DNA of 13,644 bases, taken from the NCBI GenBank assembly GCA_023411445.1, contig JAEYOT010000148.1, positions 1 to 13,644 on the forward strand, given 5' to 3'. This document shows, piece by piece, positions 1 through 7,667 of this stretch (its first letter is position 1; every line of letters begins with the position of its first letter). The notes under the pieces are model-generated. The model did no database searches. It had not been told where the DNA came from and worked only from the letters and a program-made list of their open reading frames with translations. A program made the position numbers and the translations under genes. This DNA comes from Pseudomonadota bacterium. Lineage in GTDB: Bacteria > Myxococcota_A > Polyangia > Polyangiales > Polyangiaceae.

Positions 1-939
1 CCCTTCCAGGCGCGTGGGCGGCTCCACCGCGACCGCTTGAGTGCGGGCCGCCAGGTTGACCGTGGGCGTCTCCGTACCGACGAGCGCGGCGTAGCGCGGG
101 ATGAGGCCGCGCAGTGTGTCAGCTACCTCGCGCGCGTCGTGCGGCCGCTCGCGCGGATCTTTGGCCAGCATGGCCGCCACCAGCGCGTCGAGCTCCGGCG
201 CCACCACGGACACACTGGAGAGCAGCGGCGCTGGGCGGCCCAGCTGCGCGAGCAGCAGCGTGTTGTTGTCGGGCGCGCAGTCGTCGAACGGGCCGACGCC
301 GCTCACCATCTCGAACAGCATCAAGCCGGTCGCGTAGATGTCCGAGCGCGCGTCCACGGCGACGCCCTGCGCCTGCTCGGGCGACATGTAGCGCGGCGTG
401 CCCACCGCGATGCCGCGCGCGGTGATCACGTCCTTCGCGTCTTTGATCTTGGCGATCCCGAAATCCAGCACCTTGACCGCGGCGCCGGTGAGGAAAATGT
501 TCGGCGGCTTCACGTCGCGGTGCACGACGCCGATTTGGTGCGCGGCGTGCAGGCCCTCCAAGATGCCGGCCGTGATGGCCAGCGCCTGCTGCGGCAGCAC
601 GCGGCGTTGCCGGTGGAGCAGCTGCGACAGTGTCTCTCCCTCGAGCCGCTCCATCACGTAGAAGGGGACGCCGTTGTCGGATGTACCGGCGTCCGTCACG
701 CTCACGATGTTGGGGTGCTCGAGCCGCGCGAGCGCGCGCCATTCATTGCGCAGACGCGCCACCAAGTCTTGCCGGCGCGCGAGCTCGCGCTGCAGCGCCT
801 TGAGCACGAAGCGCTTGCCGAGCTCCACGTGCTCGACCTCGTACACGCGGCCCATGCCGCCCGAGCCGATCAGCCGAACGACCCGGTAGCGCGTGCCAGG
901 GACCGCCTCCCCATCTTGAAATTCGCGATAGTCCGTCAC
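1..939 (-). CDS. Serine/threonine protein kinase (3' end beyond window)
   Basis: Hanks-type (PknB-like) protein kinase that transfers phosphate from ATP to Ser/Thr of unknown target proteins; cytoplasmic as far as visible. The 313 residues present contain an almost complete kinase domain: Gly-rich loop GSGGMG (25-30), catalytic Lys in FVLK (47), helix-C Glu (66), HRDVKPPN (140-147; Asp142, Asn147), DFG (159-161) and SPEQ (186-189) ahead of the DxxSD helix. After the domain (about 280) comes TPTVNLAA (291-298), a Thr-rich stretch that could be a phospho-Thr docking site; this is only inference. The reading frame is still open at base 1, so any C-terminal tail, membrane segment or sensor domain is not seen. 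Start: GTG at 939 (VTDYREFQDG), chosen because it begins about 17 residues before the kinase fold; no strong ribosome site is visible. Kinase identity is very sure, the start moderately sure. Confidence 0.93.
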   Translation of the reverse strand, partial: MTDYREFQDGEAVPGTRYRVVRLIGSGGMGRVYEVEHVELGKRFVLKALQRELARRQDLVARLRNEWRALARLEHPNIVSVTDAGTSDNGVPFYVMERLEGETLSQLLHRQRRVLPQQALAITAGILEGLHAAHQIGVVHRDVKPPNIFLTGAAVKVLDFGIAKIKDAKDVITARGIAVGTPRYMSPEQAQGVAVDARSDIYATGLMLFEMVSGVGPFDDCAPDNNTLLLAQLGRPAPLLSSVSVVAPELDALVAAMLAKDPRERPHDAREVADTLRGLIPRYAALVGTETPTVNLAARTQAVAVEPPTRLEG

Positions 940-1132
940 GGGTGGAGCGTGCGGGCTCGGGCGAAGGCCCAACCGCGGAGGCAGACTAGCCAGGGCGAGG
1001 TGACGCGTCGAGCCGAGAGGCGCGCTCGGGTGGGGACGGGACTTCTGCACGGCCCGCGCATCGGTCACTGGCCGGCCGGAGTTGCGAGCTGCTGCCGCGC
1101 GAAACGGCCTTTTTCTGCGTGCTGAACGCCTG
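940..1132. other. Intergenic stretch between two minus-strand genes
   Basis: These 193 bases separate the kinase start from the stop codon of the upstream membrane protein gene, both on the minus strand. They should hold the kinase promoter unless the two genes are co-transcribed. I see no convincing -35/-10 pair, and no hairpin followed by a T tract that would end the upstream gene. Confidence 0.4.
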
Positions 1133-1534
1133 TCAGTCTGTGGCGATCAGGTATATGACGCCGAGGGCGGAGAGAAACAGGTTGAAAACGCCCAGGCCGA
1201 TCCCGGCTGCCGCCATGCCGCCCCCGCCCACGACCGTGGGCCGACGCGAGACCTGGCCGCGCGCGACGACCCCGGCGATGATGGCCGTCAGGCCGGTGAG
1301 CGGCCCCAGGCACAGCAGGATGCCGCACACCAGCGACAGCACCGCGGCGGGGCTAGCGGGCGGCTTCTCCCCCTTCGGCAGGCCGGTCTTCGGATCGATG
1401 GTCATGGCGTGCATGGCCATCGTCTCCGGCGAGCCCGTGATGGGTTTGTGCGCGGGAGCCTGCCCCGGAGCGCCGTACCCCGGCCCCGGATAGCCGCCGC
1501 GTGGAGGGCCGTAACCGCCAGGGGGCTGCTGCAT
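1133..1534 (-). CDS. DUF4190-like small membrane protein
   Basis: A 133-residue protein of unknown function. Residues 1-25 are Gly/Pro/Tyr-rich with repeated GGYGPP/GGYPGP-type units, a common cytoplasmic tail in this type of protein. Residues about 45-60 are a charged linker (TIDPKTGLPKGEKPP). Two hydrophobic segments follow, roughly 64-86 (AAVLSLVCGILLCLGPLTGL onward) and 108-130 (IGLGVFNLFLSALGVIYLIA), separated by a short basic Gly-rich loop. A Pro/Gly/Tyr tail followed by two TM helices with a loop of the ARGQ...GGGG kind is the DUF4190 pattern. Start: the ATG at 1534 (MQQPPGG) is preferred over the in-frame GTG at 1588 because the extra 18 residues look unlike the family and because a GGGCGG stretch lies just upstream. 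It diverges from gatC. Family call from pattern only. Confidence 0.72.
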   Translation of the reverse strand: MQQPPGGYGPPRGGYPGPGYGAPGQAPAHKPITGSPETMAMHAMTIDPKTGLPKGEKPPASPAAVLSLVCGILLCLGPLTGLTAIIAGVVARGQVSRRPTVVGGGGMAAAGIGLGVFNLFLSALGVIYLIATD

Positions 1535-1679
1535 AGCCGCCCAGCATAGCTGAGTCCCTCCCGAAATGGGCGATCTCGAGCTCCACACGCCCTTTCCTCA
1601 CTCCCCTCGGCGGACGCTCGCGCCGCGATGGTTGACCGCAGGCCCCATGCGGTGCACTAGGCTGCGCGCGGATTTCACC
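1535..1679. promoter_or_regulatory. Divergent intergenic region (DUF4190 gene / gatC)
   Basis: The region must carry the promoters of both flanking genes. Toward gatC, a TTGACC (1632-1637) could serve as a -35 with TAGGCT (1658-1663) as -10, but the 20-base spacer is longer than the usual 16-18 and the implied leader would be only about ten bases. Toward the minus-strand gene, TATGCT lies just ahead of the ATG without a matching -35. The existence of promoters here follows from gene layout; the particular boxes are weak guesses. Confidence 0.3.
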
Positions 1680-1970
1680 ATGGCAATCACTCGCGACAAC
1701 GTGCTGCACGTCGCCAAGCTGGCCCGACTCGAGCTGTCAGAGGCCGAGATTGACAAGATGCAACGCGACCTCGACGGCATCCTTGAGTACGTCAACCAGC
1801 TCGCGGAGCTCGACACGACGAACGTGCCCGCCACCACTCAGGTCGCGGTCGTGGCGGCGCCGTTCCGCAAGGACGAGCCCGTCCCCAGCCTGCCGCACGA
1901 CTTGGCGCTGAGCCAGGCGCCGCGCTCGTCTTCCGACGGCTTCGCCGTCCCCGCCTTCGTGGACGAATGA
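1680..1970 (+). CDS. gatC: Asp-tRNA(Asn)/Glu-tRNA(Gln) amidotransferase subunit C
   Basis: GatC is the small subunit of the GatCAB amidotransferase, which converts Glu-tRNA(Gln) or Asp-tRNA(Asn) to Gln-tRNA or Asn-tRNA; it wraps around GatA and stabilises its contact with GatB. At 96 residues the length is normal. Family hallmarks are the N-terminal helix ITRDNVLHVAKLARLELSE (3-21), the second helix with DLDGILEYVNQLAELDT (29-45) and the C-terminal FRKDEP...SLP segment (62-71). Start: the ATG at 1680 gives the canonical N-terminus; the longer in-frame extension from 1566 has no family resemblance. The stop TGA overlaps the gatA start (ATGATGA), indicating translational coupling. First gene of a gatC-gatA-GNAT operon. 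Confidence 0.96.
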   Translation: MAITRDNVLHVAKLARLELSEAEIDKMQRDLDGILEYVNQLAELDTTNVPATTQVAVVAAPFRKDEPVPSLPHDLALSQAPRSSSDGFAVPAFVDE

Positions 1971-3490
1971 TGAGCGACCTCCTCGATCTCTCCATCGCAG
2001 AGCTGGCCGACAAGGTGCAGAGCGGCGCCGTCACGGCGCGCGCCGTGACGGAGGCGGCGCTCGCCCGCATCGACGCGAGCACGGACTTGAACGCGCTCTT
2101 GCACGTGTCGCGTGAAGCGGCGCTCGCCGCGGCAGACGCTGTCGATCAGAAGCGCGTGCGGGGCGAAAAGCTGGGCAAGCTGGCCGGCGTGCCTATCGCG
2201 ATCAAAGACGCGCTCTGCACGTTGGACGCGCCCACCACCTGCGCGTCGAAGATCCTCACGCGGGTCGCCGACGACAACAGCGGCGGCAGCGATCCAAGCA
2301 AGGGCTTTCGGCCGCCGTACGACGCCACGGTGGTCGCGCGCCTGCGCGCTGCCGACGCCATCTTGATCGGCAAAGCGAACATGGACGAGTTCGCCATGGG
2401 CAGCTCGGGCGAGAACAGCGCGTTCGGCCCGTCGCGCAACCCGTGGGATAAGTCGCGCACCGCTGGCGGCTCGAGCAGCGGCAGCGCCGTCGCCGTAGCC
2501 GCGGGCCTGGCGCTCGGCTCGCTGGGGAGCGACACCGGCGGCTCCATCCGCCAGCCCGCCGCGCTCTGCGGCGTCGTGGGCGTGAAGCCGACGTACGGGC
2601 GCGTCTCGCGCTACGGCTTGGTCGCTTTCGCCTCTAGCCTCGATCAGGTGGGGCCGTTCGCGCGGGACGTGAAGAGCAGCGCGCGCCTGCTGGAGGTCAT
2701 CTCCGGCCGCGATCCGCTGGACTCCACGAGCGCGGACGTGCCGGTGGGTGAGTACGAGGCAGCGTGCGATAGGCCCGTGCAGGGCCTGCGCATCGGCATC
2801 CCCGAAGAGTACTTCGGCGAAGGGCTGGATCCGGCGGTCGCCGAGAACGTGCGCTCCGCCATCGCCGAGCTCGAGAAAGCCGGCTGCACCGTCAAGCCGG
2901 TCAGCTTGCCGCACACCAAGTACGGCATCGCGACGTACTACATCGTGGCCACCGCGGAGGCTTCCAGTAACCTGGCGCGCTTCGATGGCGTGCGCTTCGG
3001 CCTGCGTGTGGAGACGCCCAAGAGCGATCTCACCGCCCTCTACGGCAAGACGCGCGACGCCGGCTTCGGCGCCGAGGTGAAGCGCCGCATCTTGCTCGGC
3101 ACCTACGTGCTCAGCGCCGGCTACTACGACGCTTATTACAAGAAGGCGCAGCGCGTCCGCACGCTGATCAAGCAGGACTTCGATCGGGCGTTCGAGCAGG
3201 TAGACGCCATCGCGGTGCCGACCAGCCCCTCCCCCGCCTTCCGCTTGGGCGAGAAGGTCGATAACCCGCTGGCGATGTACTTGGCGGACGTGTTCACGCT
3301 TCCGGCCAGCCTCGCCGGCATCGCGGGGCTCAGCGTGCCGTGCGCCCCGACGCCGGCCACTGCCTCACAGCCGGCCCTCCCCGTGGGCCTGCAGCTGCTC
3401 GGCCCCGCGTTCGCCGAAGAGCGCCTGTTCTCGCTGGCAGCCGAGGTCGAGCGCCGGATGGGCGGCGTGAAGCTCCCGCCGCGCTCATGA
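1967..3490 (+). CDS. gatA: Asp-tRNA(Asn)/Glu-tRNA(Gln) amidotransferase subunit A
   Basis: GatA is the glutaminase subunit: it hydrolyses glutamine and passes ammonia through a channel to GatB, which amidates the mischarged tRNA. The amidase-signature triad is complete: Lys80 (VPIAIKD), cis-Ser169 in AGGSSSGSA (166-174) and nucleophile Ser193 in GSDTGGSIRQPAA. The family blocks KANMDEFAMGSS (136-147) and KPTYGRVSRYGL are also present. At 507 residues it is about 20 longer than typical GatA; most of the difference is an extra polar stretch near 101-115 (ADDNSGGSDPSKGFR) just before PPYDATVV. It overlaps gatC by 4 bases; a second ATG directly follows the first (1970), so the exact start is uncertain by one codon. 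Its stop overlaps the next gene's ATG. gatB does not follow. Confidence 0.97.
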   Translation: MMSDLLDLSIAELADKVQSGAVTARAVTEAALARIDASTDLNALLHVSREAALAAADAVDQKRVRGEKLGKLAGVPIAIKDALCTLDAPTTCASKILTRVADDNSGGSDPSKGFRPPYDATVVARLRAADAILIGKANMDEFAMGSSGENSAFGPSRNPWDKSRTAGGSSSGSAVAVAAGLALGSLGSDTGGSIRQPAALCGVVGVKPTYGRVSRYGLVAFASSLDQVGPFARDVKSSARLLEVISGRDPLDSTSADVPVGEYEAACDRPVQGLRIGIPEEYFGEGLDPAVAENVRSAIAELEKAGCTVKPVSLPHTKYGIATYYIVATAEASSNLARFDGVRFGLRVETPKSDLTALYGKTRDAGFGAEVKRRILLGTYVLSAGYYDAYYKKAQRVRTLIKQDFDRAFEQVDAIAVPTSPSPAFRLGEKVDNPLAMYLADVFTLPASLAGIAGLSVPCAPTPATASQPALPVGLQLLGPAFAEERLFSLAAEVERRMGGVKLPPRS

Positions 3491-4098
3491 GCGCGGACTA
3501 CACCGCGCTCCGCGCGGGCCCCGAGCACACCGAAAGCCTGAGCGCTCTATTCGAGCGCTCGGGCAACGGCTGCTTCTGCAACTACTGGCACTTCCAGGGA
3601 GACAAGAACGCCTGGCTGGAGCGCTGCTACCTGAAGCCTGAGGAGAATCGAGCGGCTTTGGGGCAGCGGCTGGCGAGCGGCGCTCTGTGCGGCGTCGTAG
3701 CCCTCCGAGACGGCGTCGTACGCGGCTGGCTGAAGCTCGAGCGCGCGTTGGCGTTGCCGCGCCTGTACGAGCAGCGCGTCTACCGCGCCTTGCCCTGCTT
3801 CGAGGGCCCCCGCGAGGACGTCTTCACGATCGCTTGCGTGTACGTGGACGAGGCAGACCGAGGTCGCGGCGCCGCCCGAGCCCTGCTGGAAGCCGCCATC
3901 ACCGCGGTGCGAAAGGAAGGTGGCACCTCTCTGGAGGCCTTCCCTCGCGGCGCACCTGAAGGCGAACGGCTGCGCGCCGACGAGGTGTGGATGGGCCCCG
4001 AGGCCCTGTTTTTGAGCGCCGGCTTCGAGCCGGTGTCGGACTTCCGAGCCTACCCGGTGCTCCGCCTGGAGTTGCCCCCGCCTGCCTCGCCTGAGTAA
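3487..4098 (+). CDS. GNAT-family N-acetyltransferase
   Basis: A 203-residue protein with the Gcn5-related acetyltransferase fold, expected to move an acetyl group from acetyl-CoA to an amine. The acetyl-CoA site is visible as beta strand 4 plus motif A: FTIACVYVDEADRGRGAARALL (113-134), with the R-G-R-G-A pyrophosphate loop at 125-129. A later FLSAGF (175-180) matches the conserved end of the fold. Near the N-terminus is CFCNYWHF (29-36); a Cys-x-Cys-x-x-Trp cluster of this kind occurs in a subset of GNAT proteins and might bind substrate or metal (inference). The ATG overlaps the gatA stop by 4 bases (ATGA), so it is translationally coupled to gatCA and probably made at related levels. The substrate is unknown; a link to tRNA or amino-acid metabolism is suggested only by position. 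Confidence 0.88.
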   Translation: MSADYTALRAGPEHTESLSALFERSGNGCFCNYWHFQGDKNAWLERCYLKPEENRAALGQRLASGALCGVVALRDGVVRGWLKLERALALPRLYEQRVYRALPCFEGPREDVFTIACVYVDEADRGRGAARALLEAAITAVRKEGGTSLEAFPRGAPEGERLRADEVWMGPEALFLSAGFEPVSDFRAYPVLRLELPPPASPE

Positions 4099-4100
4099 GC

Positions 4101-4120
4101 CGCCCAGCGAGCGCTGGGCG
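4101..4120 (+). terminator. Hairpin after the gatCA-GNAT operon
   Basis: The 20-base inverted repeat CGCCCAGCGAGCGCTGGGCG begins two bases after the GNAT stop codon, with perfect 9-base arms (4101-4109 and 4112-4120). The two-base loop is too tight, so the real hairpin would open to about 7 bp. There is no T tract after it. It could end or stabilise the operon transcript, but it is not a classical intrinsic terminator. Confidence 0.4.
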
Positions 4121-4150
4121 TGAGGATAAGCGCGAGGAGTGACGCGCTAA

Positions 4151-4175
4151 CGGCGGAGGATTGGACATTCCGCCG
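4151..4175. repeat. Inverted repeat upstream of the hybrid kinase
   Basis: CGGCGGA (4151-4157) and TCCGCCG (4169-4175) are perfect 7-base inverted arms separated by 11 bases, about 65 bases before the sensor kinase start. Spacing and symmetry would suit a dimeric regulator site or an RNA hairpin. In DNA this GC-rich, 7-base arms also arise by chance, so function is unproven. Confidence 0.25.
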
Positions 4176-4238
4176 AGGGGCGCGATATGTTGACGAGGCT
4201 GTCTTTGGTGCGCCTCGTTCGCGACCCCCGAGCATTTC

Positions 4239-5987
4239 GTGTCGCAAGGTCTTCGTCTTACACGTCTGGAAGTCATCGGCGATCTCGCCCAGCGCTTGGC
4301 TGGGGAGTCGGTCGGCGACTTCATGGGCGAATGCCTGGACGCGCTGCTGGCCGGCACCTTCGCCACGAGCGCGATCGCGTTCGCCATGGACGGCCGGCTG
4401 GAGCCCGTCGCCGACCGCAGGCTGGACGCGGCGCGCCGCCCGCTCACCGCGCTCCTGCGCGGCGCCGAGACGTTGGCAGAGCGCTGCCTGGCAACGCACA
4501 AGCCGTTCAAGTCCGCTGATCTGCGCGTTGACCGCGACGGCGTGGACGACGCCGGGGAGCTCTTGGCTCTCGGCGCCGCCTGCGTGCTCGCCGTCCCGGT
4601 GCTGGACGTCCGCGCGCCCGTAGGCGCCTTCGTCCTCTTGTTCAGCGAGCCCGCGGACATCGACCTGGAGACCATCAAGTTCGCGACCAGCGTCGCCAAC
4701 ATCGCCGCGCTGCGCGCGCAGCGTGAGCGCCGCGCTGAGCAGCGCCTCTCCAGCGAGCAGCAGGAGGAGGCGGCGCACATGGTGAGCCTCGGGCTGCTCA
4801 CCGCCACGGTCGCGCATGAGCTGCGCGGCCCCGCCGGCGCGCTCTTGCTTCAGCAAGAAGAGCTCAAACGGCTCGTCGAGCACCTGGATCTGCTCGACGG
4901 CGGCGCCGACAGCGCCACCGGCGAGGTGGTCGCCGAGCTCGTGGAGCTCTCGGGGGACATCGGCACGGCCGTCAGCCGGGTGCGCGACACGGTGGAGCAG
5001 CTCAGCTTGGTGAGTCGGCGAGAGCTGTCGCCCGAGCACGTGGAGCTCGCGGAGGTGGTGCGCGAGTCGCTCACCGTCGCCAAGCCGCACTTCGAGCGTC
5101 GCGGCATCACGCTCAGCACGAGCTTCGAGCCCGGCTGCTTCACCGTCGCGCGTCGCGACAACCTCGCGCAGGTCGTGCTCAACCTCACCTTCAACGCGAT
5201 GGATGCCTGCGAGCACGTCGCCCACCCTGAGGTCACGGTGCGCGTGCTCGAGGCGGGCGAGCACGTGGCGCTGGTGGTGGAAGACAACGGACCGGGCGTA
5301 CCGCCCGCCGCCATCCCCCACATTTTCAAGCCATTTTACACCACCAAACAGCGAGGCTCCGGCACCGGCCTCGGCCTCAAGATCTGCAGCGACGTGGTCA
5401 ACGCTCATGGCGGCCACATCGAAGTGCACGAGCGCAGCGGCGGCGGAGCCTCCTTTCGCGTCCTGTTGCCGCGCGCGCGCGAAGACAGCGGCCTGTTGCC
5501 GCTGCCGCTCGCCACGCAGCCTCGCCCGCTCACGTCTGCGCGGCGCAAGCAAGTGCTGGTCGTCGACGACGACCCGGTGTTTTCCCGCACCATCCGGCGC
5601 TCACTCAAGCCCCACGACGTCAGGACGTGCGCTGCCGCTTCCGAAGCACAAGCCCTGCTCCTGGATCCTTCGTACGCGCCCGATCTCGTGCTGTGCGACG
5701 TCTTTTTGCCGGGCGCCAACGGCAACACGCTGCACGCCCGCGTCGCCCAGCATCGCCCCGAGATCGCCCGTCGCTTCGTGTTCGTCACCGGAGGCGCGCT
5801 CGGCAAGGAGGAAGCCGCCTACCTAAAGAGCTCCGGCCTTAGCACCCTGTTCAAGCCGATCGAGCTCAAGAGCTTGCTCGAGCTGCTCGAAGATCCGCTG
5901 ACCGAGTCCGGCCGGCCGCCGAACACGGTCAAGACGCTGCAACAAGCGCCGCCCGCGTCCTCGAGCCGCACGCCCTCAGCGCGCTGA
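4239..5987 (+). CDS. Hybrid sensor histidine kinase with C-terminal receiver domain
   Basis: A 582-residue cytoplasmic two-component protein without membrane segments. In order: a GAF-like sensory region (about 10-165), a short coiled segment rich in Glu/Arg/Gln (159-178), HisKA dimerisation with phospho-acceptor His193 (VAHELRGP), an HATPase domain with N box NLTFNAMDA (315-323), G1 DNGPG (349-353), F box FKPFYTTK (363-370) and G2 GSGTGLGL (373-380), then a receiver domain (about 437-552) with acidic residues Asp443-445, phospho-acceptor Asp487 (CDVFLPG), Thr517 and Lys539 (FKP). All catalytic residues are present, so autophosphorylation followed by internal His-to-Asp transfer is expected. 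Start: GTG at 4239 is the only start codon between an upstream in-frame stop (4191) and the domain; its ribosome site is weak. No partner regulator gene is adjacent. Convergent with the kinase gene downstream. Confidence 0.93.
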   Translation: MSQGLRLTRLEVIGDLAQRLAGESVGDFMGECLDALLAGTFATSAIAFAMDGRLEPVADRRLDAARRPLTALLRGAETLAERCLATHKPFKSADLRVDRDGVDDAGELLALGAACVLAVPVLDVRAPVGAFVLLFSEPADIDLETIKFATSVANIAALRAQRERRAEQRLSSEQQEEAAHMVSLGLLTATVAHELRGPAGALLLQQEELKRLVEHLDLLDGGADSATGEVVAELVELSGDIGTAVSRVRDTVEQLSLVSRRELSPEHVELAEVVRESLTVAKPHFERRGITLSTSFEPGCFTVARRDNLAQVVLNLTFNAMDACEHVAHPEVTVRVLEAGEHVALVVEDNGPGVPPAAIPHIFKPFYTTKQRGSGTGLGLKICSDVVNAHGGHIEVHERSGGGASFRVLLPRAREDSGLLPLPLATQPRPLTSARRKQVLVVDDDPVFSRTIRRSLKPHDVRTCAAASEAQALLLDPSYAPDLVLCDVFLPGANGNTLHARVAQHRPEIARRFVFVTGGALGKEEAAYLKSSGLSTLFKPIELKSLLELLEDPLTESGRPPNTVKTLQQAPPASSSRTPSAR

Positions 5988-6011
5988 GCTCGCAAAAAAG
6001 GCGCCGGACCG

Positions 6012-7667
6012 CTAAGACCCCTGCGTCCACGCCCAGCCGGGCGCGTTGAGCAAGCCTAGGCTGAGCCCCAAAAAGACGCCGCGCAGCACCTCAGCCGGCT
6101 CCGCCATGCCAGCGCCGGCCAGCGCTCCGCCCAGCTCATCGAGCGACTTGCGGTGTGGCGCTTGCTCGATGGCGCGGCGCTCTCCCAAGGTGAGGCCGAA
6201 CTCCGACGGGTCGCGCCGGAGGGAAGAGCCGCGGTTGAGCGGGAGGCGGCGGATCGGCGAGAGCCAAGCGGCGACTTCGTTGACGGTGAAGCGCTCGCGC
6301 ACGATACGGCTAACGACCGGCAGGATGCTGATGCGCTGCATGTGCACCGGCTGCTCCGCGCGCGTGGCGGTGAACGTGAGCATGCCGTCCCCGAAGTTGA
6401 ACAAGCCGCGGAGCTGCATCTCTGCGGCGGTGCCGTGCGCGGCGAGCAGCTTGCCATCTTCGAACGCGAGGCGGAGCTCGCCGTGAGTGCCCTCCACGTG
6501 CAGCTCACCGGTCTCCCCGTTGAGCGCGATGGCGAAGACGAGCGCGGGGAGCTCGGGCCGCACGAGCGCGCGGCGAAAGGGCAGGCCGGGCATGGGTGCC
6601 GCGGGGATGCTGCTGCGCGAGTTGGGCGGGGGCGCGGCGGTGGTGGGCCGCAGGACCGGTCGCTGGCTGTGCGTGGAAGCCGCCTCCACGGAGGGCATGC
6701 GCGTCACCTCGTGCGTGCCGCTGCGCGACGGGAGCACGCCCAGCGCCGACAGCCACGGCACGAGCTCGGAGTCGTCGAGCGCGATGTGCGACGCTTGCGC
6801 CAGGCGGCGCAGGGCCGCCGCGAAGCTGGACGCCGAGTCGAAGCGTTCAGCCGGAGCCTTGGCCAGCGCTTGCTTGAGCACGTCACGCAGCGGCAGGGGC
6901 AGATCCGCGCCGTAGCGGTCCAAGGCAGACAGGTCCGCCTCGTAGATCTTGGTCAGGATGTCGAACTCGTTTTGGCCCGAGAACAGCGGGCGCGCGATCA
7001 GCATCTCCGACAAGATGATGCCGACCGTGAACAAGTCACTGCGCGGATCCACCTCCACGCCCATCACCTGCTCGGGCGACATGTAACCGACTTTGCCCTT
7101 GAGCTCGCCCGGGTACGTTCGGCGATCCACGTAGGCGCTACGCACGATGCCGAAGTCCGCCAGCTTGACGTCACCCGCGCGTCCAATCAGCACGTTGCCG
7201 GGCGACACGTCGCGGTGAACGATGTGCAGCGGATTGCCGTTCTCGTCGCAGGCGGCGTGAGCGAACGCGAGACCGGACAGCACCTCGTGCGCGATGAACA
7301 GCGCGGCGCCGAGCGGGAAGCGCTCACGCCGGCCGGCCACGTAGCGGAGCAGCTTGGCGAGCGAGACGCCCTCCACGTACTCCATGGCCATGAACAGCTC
7401 GCCCTGGCTCTCGCCGAAGTCGATGACTTGGACGATGTTCGGGTGCGTGAGCGGCGCGGAGATGCGCGCCTCATCGCAGAACATGGCCACGAAGCGCGCG
7501 TCCTGCGCGAGCTCCGGCAGGATACGCTTCAGCGCCACTTTCTTGGCGAAGCCGTGCGGCCCTGCGCGGTACGCCACGAAGACTTCGGCCATGCCGCCGA
7601 GCCCCAAGCGCTCACCTAGCTCGTAGGGTCCGAGCATGGTCCGAGCTTGCCGTGGCTTAACTTGCAT
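6012..7667 (-). CDS. Serine/threonine protein kinase with C-terminal DUF4388 (PATAN) domain
   Basis: A 551-residue soluble Hanks-type kinase. The kinase domain covers about 12-290: Gly-rich loop LGLGGMAEVF (21-30), VALK Lys47, helix-C Glu66, HRDVSPGN (151-158; Asp153, Asn158), DFG (171-173) and SPEQ (197-200). HRDVSPGN in place of HRDLKPxN is frequent in myxobacterial kinases (established knowledge); the Lys-to-Ser change keeps the catalytic Asp. A Pro/Ser/Thr-rich linker (about 312-365) leads to a DUF4388-like domain (about 369-436, including TGELHVEG and LRLAFEDGKLLAAHG) and a helical C-terminus (to 551). DUF4388/PATAN domains are protein-interaction modules in regulators of motility and development. 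Start: ATG at 7667; an internal ATG at 7637 (MLGPYELGERL) is an equal alternative because the first ten codons lack the usual GC bias. Ends 24 bases from the convergent hybrid kinase. Confidence 0.93.
   Translation of the reverse strand: MQVKPRQARTMLGPYELGERLGLGGMAEVFVAYRAGPHGFAKKVALKRILPELAQDARFVAMFCDEARISAPLTHPNIVQVIDFGESQGELFMAMEYVEGVSLAKLLRYVAGRRERFPLGAALFIAHEVLSGLAFAHAACDENGNPLHIVHRDVSPGNVLIGRAGDVKLADFGIVRSAYVDRRTYPGELKGKVGYMSPEQVMGVEVDPRSDLFTVGIILSEMLIARPLFSGQNEFDILTKIYEADLSALDRYGADLPLPLRDVLKQALAKAPAERFDSASSFAAALRRLAQASHIALDDSELVPWLSALGVLPSRSGTHEVTRMPSVEAASTHSQRPVLRPTTAAPPPNSRSSIPAAPMPGLPFRRALVRPELPALVFAIALNGETGELHVEGTHGELRLAFEDGKLLAAHGTAAEMQLRGLFNFGDGMLTFTATRAEQPVHMQRISILPVVSRIVRERFTVNEVAAWLSPIRRLPLNRGSSLRRDPSEFGLTLGERRAIEQAPHRKSLDELGGALAGAGMAEPAEVLRGVFLGLSLGLLNAPGWAWTQGS

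Noticed and set aside
37..1125. Long plus-strand open frame opposite the first kinase
   Set aside because: Its product is Arg/His/Ala-rich with no domain, and it is the complement of a clear kinase; GC-rich antisense frames stay open by composition.
1566..1679. Longer N-terminus for GatC starting at 1566
   Set aside because: The extra 38 residues do not resemble GatC, and the ATG at 1680 gives the standard length and N-terminus.
4050..5552. 500-codon minus-strand open frame opposite the hybrid kinase
   Set aside because: Low-complexity Arg/Ala/His product antisense to a fully motif-complete sensor kinase.
5975..5999. Palindrome CTCAGCGCGCTGAG followed by six A between convergent genes, considered as a bidirectional terminator
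   Set aside because: The palindrome has no loop-forming centre and overlaps the sensor kinase stop; on the minus strand the T run precedes the palindrome and no good stem comes before it.
6153..7619. 488-codon plus-strand open frame opposite the DUF4388 kinase
   Set aside because: Shadow of the kinase; no recognisable motif and composition typical of antisense frames.
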